From assembly GCF_900543425.1 (NCBI RefSeq), contig NZ_UQRQ01000005.1, forward strand, positions 62,001 to 126,000: DNA of 64,000 bases, read 5' to 3'. The notes below the pieces were generated by a model. It was not told the DNA's origin. It searched no databases and saw nothing but the letters and a program-made list of their open reading frames with translations. The DNA is from an uncultured Sanguibacteroides sp. (GTDB lineage Bacteria; Bacteroidota; Bacteroidia; Bacteroidales; Marinifilaceae). Shown one piece after another: positions 63,139 to 64,000 of this stretch. The position numbers and the translations under genes were made by a program. Within the stretch, counting starts at the first letter, position 1. The number at the start of each line of letters is the position of its first letter.

Positions 63139-63149
63139 GTTTAGCGTCG

Positions 63150-63180
63150 CAAAATAACGGATTTTTCATGAAAAAAACAA
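63150..63180 (-). promoter_or_regulatory. Candidate promoter of tRNA-Trp
   Basis: Minus strand TTG (63180-63178), 20-nt spacer, TTATTTTG (63157-63150), one mismatch from TAnnTTTG. Start would fall about 12 nt before the tRNA. Confidence 0.45.
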
Positions 63181-63308
63181 GTAGAGGTCGTAGCCTCCTC
63201 CGGTAATTTCCCCGGTCCCGATTGGAGTTTCCAGAGTCTAAGCCACTTAATACTCTAATTTTTTTACCTCATTCCTGAAAAATTCTGCTCTTAAGATTTC
63301 GTAATTCG

Positions 63309-64000
63309 TCAATCATCGGCTTTTCGAACGATTCCACCTCCGATCAACCGCTCTCCCCGATAAAGAGCTACCGGTTGTCCGGGAGCTACCGCCCAAGCCG
63401 GATGAGACAAATACAACATAAATCGATTCCCGGATAATCTCTCCACCCGGACATACCCTAACGGATTCAATCCCAATCCTCTGACTTTTATTTCAATATC
63501 TTCGGCATCTATCTCTTCGGGATCGATAAAGTGAACCGATTCTATCTCTATGCACTTCTGAAACAATGCAGATTTATCACTCACTATAATCCGGTTATTA
63601 TCCACATCCATTCGTGAAACGTACTGAGGATTCCCGTCTCTCAAAGGGATATCCCGCTTTTGCCCGATTGTGTAATTCAAAATTCCGTTATGGTTTCCCA
63701 ACAAATTGCCCTTTTCATCCCATATTTCACCGGCTGAAGAGACAAAAGACTGGCCTGTATGTTGATCAATAAATGTACGATAATCCGTCCCCTGTAAAAA
63801 ACAAATACCGGAGCTCTCTCTCTGCTTGGCAAGTACCGGAAAGCCATTCATTCGAGCGATCTCCTTTACCTCCTCTTTCCTGTATACGCCTAATGGAGTT
63901 ACAGCCCTGCTCAATACCATCTCGTCCACTCCCCACAAAAAATAGGATTGATCTTTATTGGAATCCACTCCCTTGTACACGTAATAATGCCCGTTCTCCA
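63309..64000 (-). CDS. mnmA: tRNA 2-thiouridylase MnmA (5' end outside window)
   Basis: The C-terminal about 230 residues of MnmA, open through the right edge. It adds sulfur to U34 of tRNA-Lys, -Glu and -Gln. KDQSYFLWGV (about 10 residues from the visible start), the catalytic Cys in SSGICFLQGTDYR, and the C-terminal barrel domain ending GGGIVRKADD are all characteristic. The N-terminal PP-loop part and the first catalytic Cys lie beyond 64000. The GTG at 63980 is internal, not the start. Confidence 0.93.
   Translation of the reverse strand, partial: ENGHYYVYKGVDSNKDQSYFLWGVDEMVLSRAVTPLGVYRKEEVKEIARMNGFPVLAKQRESSGICFLQGTDYRTFIDQHTGQSFVSSAGEIWDEKGNLLGNHNGILNYTIGQKRDIPLRDGNPQYVSRMDVDNNRIIVSDKSALFQKCIEIESVHFIDPEEIDAEDIEIKVRGLGLNPLGYVRVERLSGNRFMLYLSHPAWAVAPGQPVALYRGERLIGGGIVRKADD

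Noticed and set aside
1..64000. Prophage, IS element, CRISPR or rRNA
   Set aside because: No transposase, integrase, phage structural gene, regular repeat-spacer pattern or rRNA sequence was seen by eye.

Overview
The window looks like a chromosomal segment of a gut-type Bacteroidales, about 60% A+T. Support comes from many exact Bacteroidetes promoter boxes (TAnnTTTG, often with TTTG or TTG about 18-20 bp upstream), a SusC/SusD-type outer-membrane uptake operon, DUF5686, DUF4301, DUF5715 and Porin_10-type proteins, a nucleoside kinase with a TGS domain, and tRNA genes without encoded CCA. The mix of HydG, IorAB, LuxS and an STN-type SusC would fit Odoribacteraceae (Odoribacter/Butyricimonas), but that family-level call is a guess from gene content. 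I see no rRNA, CRISPR array, prophage or intact insertion sequence.

Layout. 0-7.3 kb: PASTA membrane protein and RluD (+), purine permease and YchF (-), a SIMPL protein (+), an M15-like lipoprotein and a CDF metal exporter (-). 7.4-14.4 kb: a tightly overlapping four-gene Sus-type operon on the minus strand (susC, susD, DUF4843 lipoprotein, PKD-like lipoprotein), the main accessory region. 14.5-20.4 kb: trigger factor, tRNA-Leu(UAG), LptB, DUF5686 protein and KdsD. 20.7-25 kb: RecQ, MgtC and NhaD, followed by a decayed gene remnant that gene callers would miss. 25.2-35.8 kb: a minus-strand core block with purA, fur-type regulator, relA/spoT, murI, ompH, bamA, uppS, nadK and a CBS protein. 36-43.5 kb: small acidic protein, DUF4301 protein, DUF368 (PopT-type) transporter, SpoIIE-type phosphatase, and iorA-iorB behind a long leader that looks like a peptide-coupled attenuator. 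43.5-47.9 kb: a minus-strand operon MBL hydrolase, MTA/SAH nucleosidase, luxS, znuA, znuC, znuB. 48-64 kb: two small unknown genes, YitT, GlnRS, Porin_10 protein, an MltF-like lytic transglycosylase, an unknown conserved protein, HydG, YqeY, a MATE pump, an MltD-like transglycosylase, nucleoside kinase, phosphoglycolate phosphatase, tRNA-Trp and the 3' part of mnmA.

How genes work together. Envelope building dominates: BamA/OmpH (outer-membrane protein assembly), UppS and DUF368 (making and recycling the undecaprenyl carrier), MurI and two transglycosylases (peptidoglycan), LptB and KdsD (LPS). MTAN and LuxS form consecutive steps of S-adenosylhomocysteine detoxification and AI-2 formation, co-transcribed with a zinc/manganese importer. 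RelA/SpoT, a Fur-family regulator and PurA sit together, linking stress signalling to purine synthesis.

Most interesting: the ior leader (41013-41251), with a 24-codon reading frame rich in Tyr/Phe just before an intrinsic-terminator hairpin; several near-leaderless genes whose start codon lies 4-6 nt after the promoter -7 box; a frameshifted golvesin/xanthan-lyase C-terminal remnant behind nhaD; and a small ORF near 48.7 kb that may be frameshifted from its signal peptide. All coordinates and structures were read by eye; no database search was possible.
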